Shown: positions 5,158 through 5,779 of the stretch, piece by piece | Position numbering within the stretch: the stretch's first letter is position 1 | Layout: each line of letters begins with the position of its first letter | Assembly (NCBI GenBank): GCA_020054055.1 | Contig: JAGVLZ010000394.1 | Location: 1 to 5,779 of the forward strand | Source of the DNA: Phycisphaerales bacterium | GTDB taxonomy: Bacteria > Planctomycetota > Phycisphaerae > Phycisphaerales > UBA1924 | Direction of reading: 5' to 3' | DNA length: 5,779 bases | Made by a program: the position numbers and the translations under genes | The notes under the pieces: model-generated | Told to the model about the DNA's origin: nothing | The model's database searches: none | What the model saw: the letters and a program-made list of their open reading frames with translations, nothing else

Positions 5158-5779
5158 CTGACCGATCCCGCCAACATCATCGGCAACCGCGTCCTTCCAC
5201 TCGCCGCGACCGGAGGGGAAATTGTTTCGTCCCACAACCCGGCGCACCCAGGGCGCACCATCTGGCGCGCGGCGGCCATCGCCGTCCATGTCGATCAGGC
5301 AATCGCCGCCGCGCGGAAGGCGTTCCCGATCTGGTCGCGCTTCCCGATCGAGAAGCGGGCCGAAGCGCTGCTCGCGTACAAAGCGCTCACCGAGCAGCGC
5401 TTCCGCGACATCGCCGACCTCCTCTGCGATGAAACCGGCAAAGCCATGTGGGAGGCCGAGGCGGAGGCGAAACTGCTCGCGGCCAAGGTGGACACGACGC
5501 TGATGCAGGGCGAGATGTCCGCCGGTTCCGGCCGCGCACGCATCACTCCGTTCGAGACCCCCATCGCCCCGACGCGCGTCGGTCGCTGCGTCTTCCGGCC
5601 TCACGGCGTGATGGCCGTCCTTGGTCCATTCAACTTCCCGATCCATCTGCCCAACGGCCACATCGTCCCCGCGCTCCTCGCGGGCAACACGGTCATCTTC
5701 AAGCCGAGCGACAAGACCCCGGCGGTCGGTCAACTGCTCGCCACGCTCTTTGTCGAGGCGCTCGCCGCGGTCGGCGCGC
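5158..5779 (+). CDS. astD: N-succinylglutamate 5-semialdehyde dehydrogenase (N-terminal 207 residues; cut by window edge)
   Basis: The frame reads into the right edge with no stop. Counting from CTG 5158 as residue 1, it shows NIIGN at 6-10, NPAHPGRTIWRA at 27-38 and the dehydrogenase helix AARKAFPIWSRFP (51-63). DETGK (91-95), RPHGVMAVLGPFNFP (147-161), HLPNGHIVPALLAGNTVIFKPS (163-184) and the start of the Rossmann region follow. The run from PHGV to FKPS is almost the AstD signature, so the assignment is firm. The enzyme oxidises succinylglutamate semialdehyde with NAD+ to succinylglutamate, the fourth AST step. The catalytic Cys and Glu lie beyond the window (AstD is about 490 residues). 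No ATG, GTG or TTG occurs in this frame between the astA stop and the conserved core. The best start is CTG at 5158, giving MTDPANIIGN, since the first strand must be retained. The frame is the same as that of astA, with only the astA TGA between them. Confidence 0.92.
   Translation, partial: MTDPANIIGNRVLPLAATGGEIVSSHNPAHPGRTIWRAAAIAVHVDQAIAAARKAFPIWSRFPIEKRAEALLAYKALTEQRFRDIADLLCDETGKAMWEAEAEAKLLAAKVDTTLMQGEMSAGSGRARITPFETPIAPTRVGRCVFRPHGVMAVLGPFNFPIHLPNGHIVPALLAGNTVIFKPSDKTPAVGQLLATLFVEALAAVGA

Noticed and set aside
5212..5223. GGAGGGG followed by ATT as an alternative start of astD
   Set aside because: The spacing is two bases, ATT is a very rare start, and it would delete the first conserved strand of the dehydrogenase.
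5071..5733. Minus-strand open frame of 220 residues opposite astD
   Set aside because: The plus-strand frame encodes conserved AstD signatures through the same stretch.

Overview
The window is GC-rich bacterial DNA (about 65-70% G+C in the main genes, with strong C/G third positions). It carries part of what looks like an arginine N-succinyltransferase (AST) catabolic cluster. Gene style, scarce Shine-Dalgarno sequences and a Lys-rich tail on AstA would fit a planctomycete, perhaps Phycisphaerae. That placement is a guess from general resemblance, not a demonstrated assignment.

Layout: (1) 1-203, minus strand, the N-terminal part of a HAD-superfamily (Cof-like) phosphatase that runs off the left edge. 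(2) 204-266, a divergent intergenic region with a six-run G-tract motif on the minus strand and a small perfect hairpin just before the next gene. (3) 267-1547, an M20-family zinc peptidase resembling glutamate carboxypeptidase (CPG2), with an in-frame palindromic DNA insert at 1176-1251. (4) 1669-3141, a class III PLP aminotransferase in the AstC role, preceded by an extended -10 promoter-like site. (5) 3153-3763, two small overlapping-style genes of clearly lower G+C (about 43-48% in the lines counted) with good ribosome binding sites: a two-helix membrane protein and a small soluble protein that may have a Cas2/SinR-like ferredoxin fold. (6) 3823-4989, AstA, arginine N-succinyltransferase, with a basic C-terminal tail. 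(7) 4990-5157, a repeat-bearing spacer. (8) 5158-5779, the first 207 residues of AstD, which has no ATG/GTG/TTG start in frame and probably begins at CTG.

The genes work together as follows. AstA would succinylate arginine. AstB (not seen here) would release succinylornithine. The aminotransferase would give succinylglutamate semialdehyde, and AstD would oxidise that to succinylglutamate. The M20 peptidase is a reasonable candidate to replace the usual M14-type AstE and split succinylglutamate to succinate and glutamate. The low-GC pair between astC and astA looks like an acquired cassette unrelated to the pathway.

The most notable points are the palindromic element domesticated inside the M20 reading frame, the inserted two-gene cassette, the CPG2-like stand-in for AstE, and the missing conventional start of astD.
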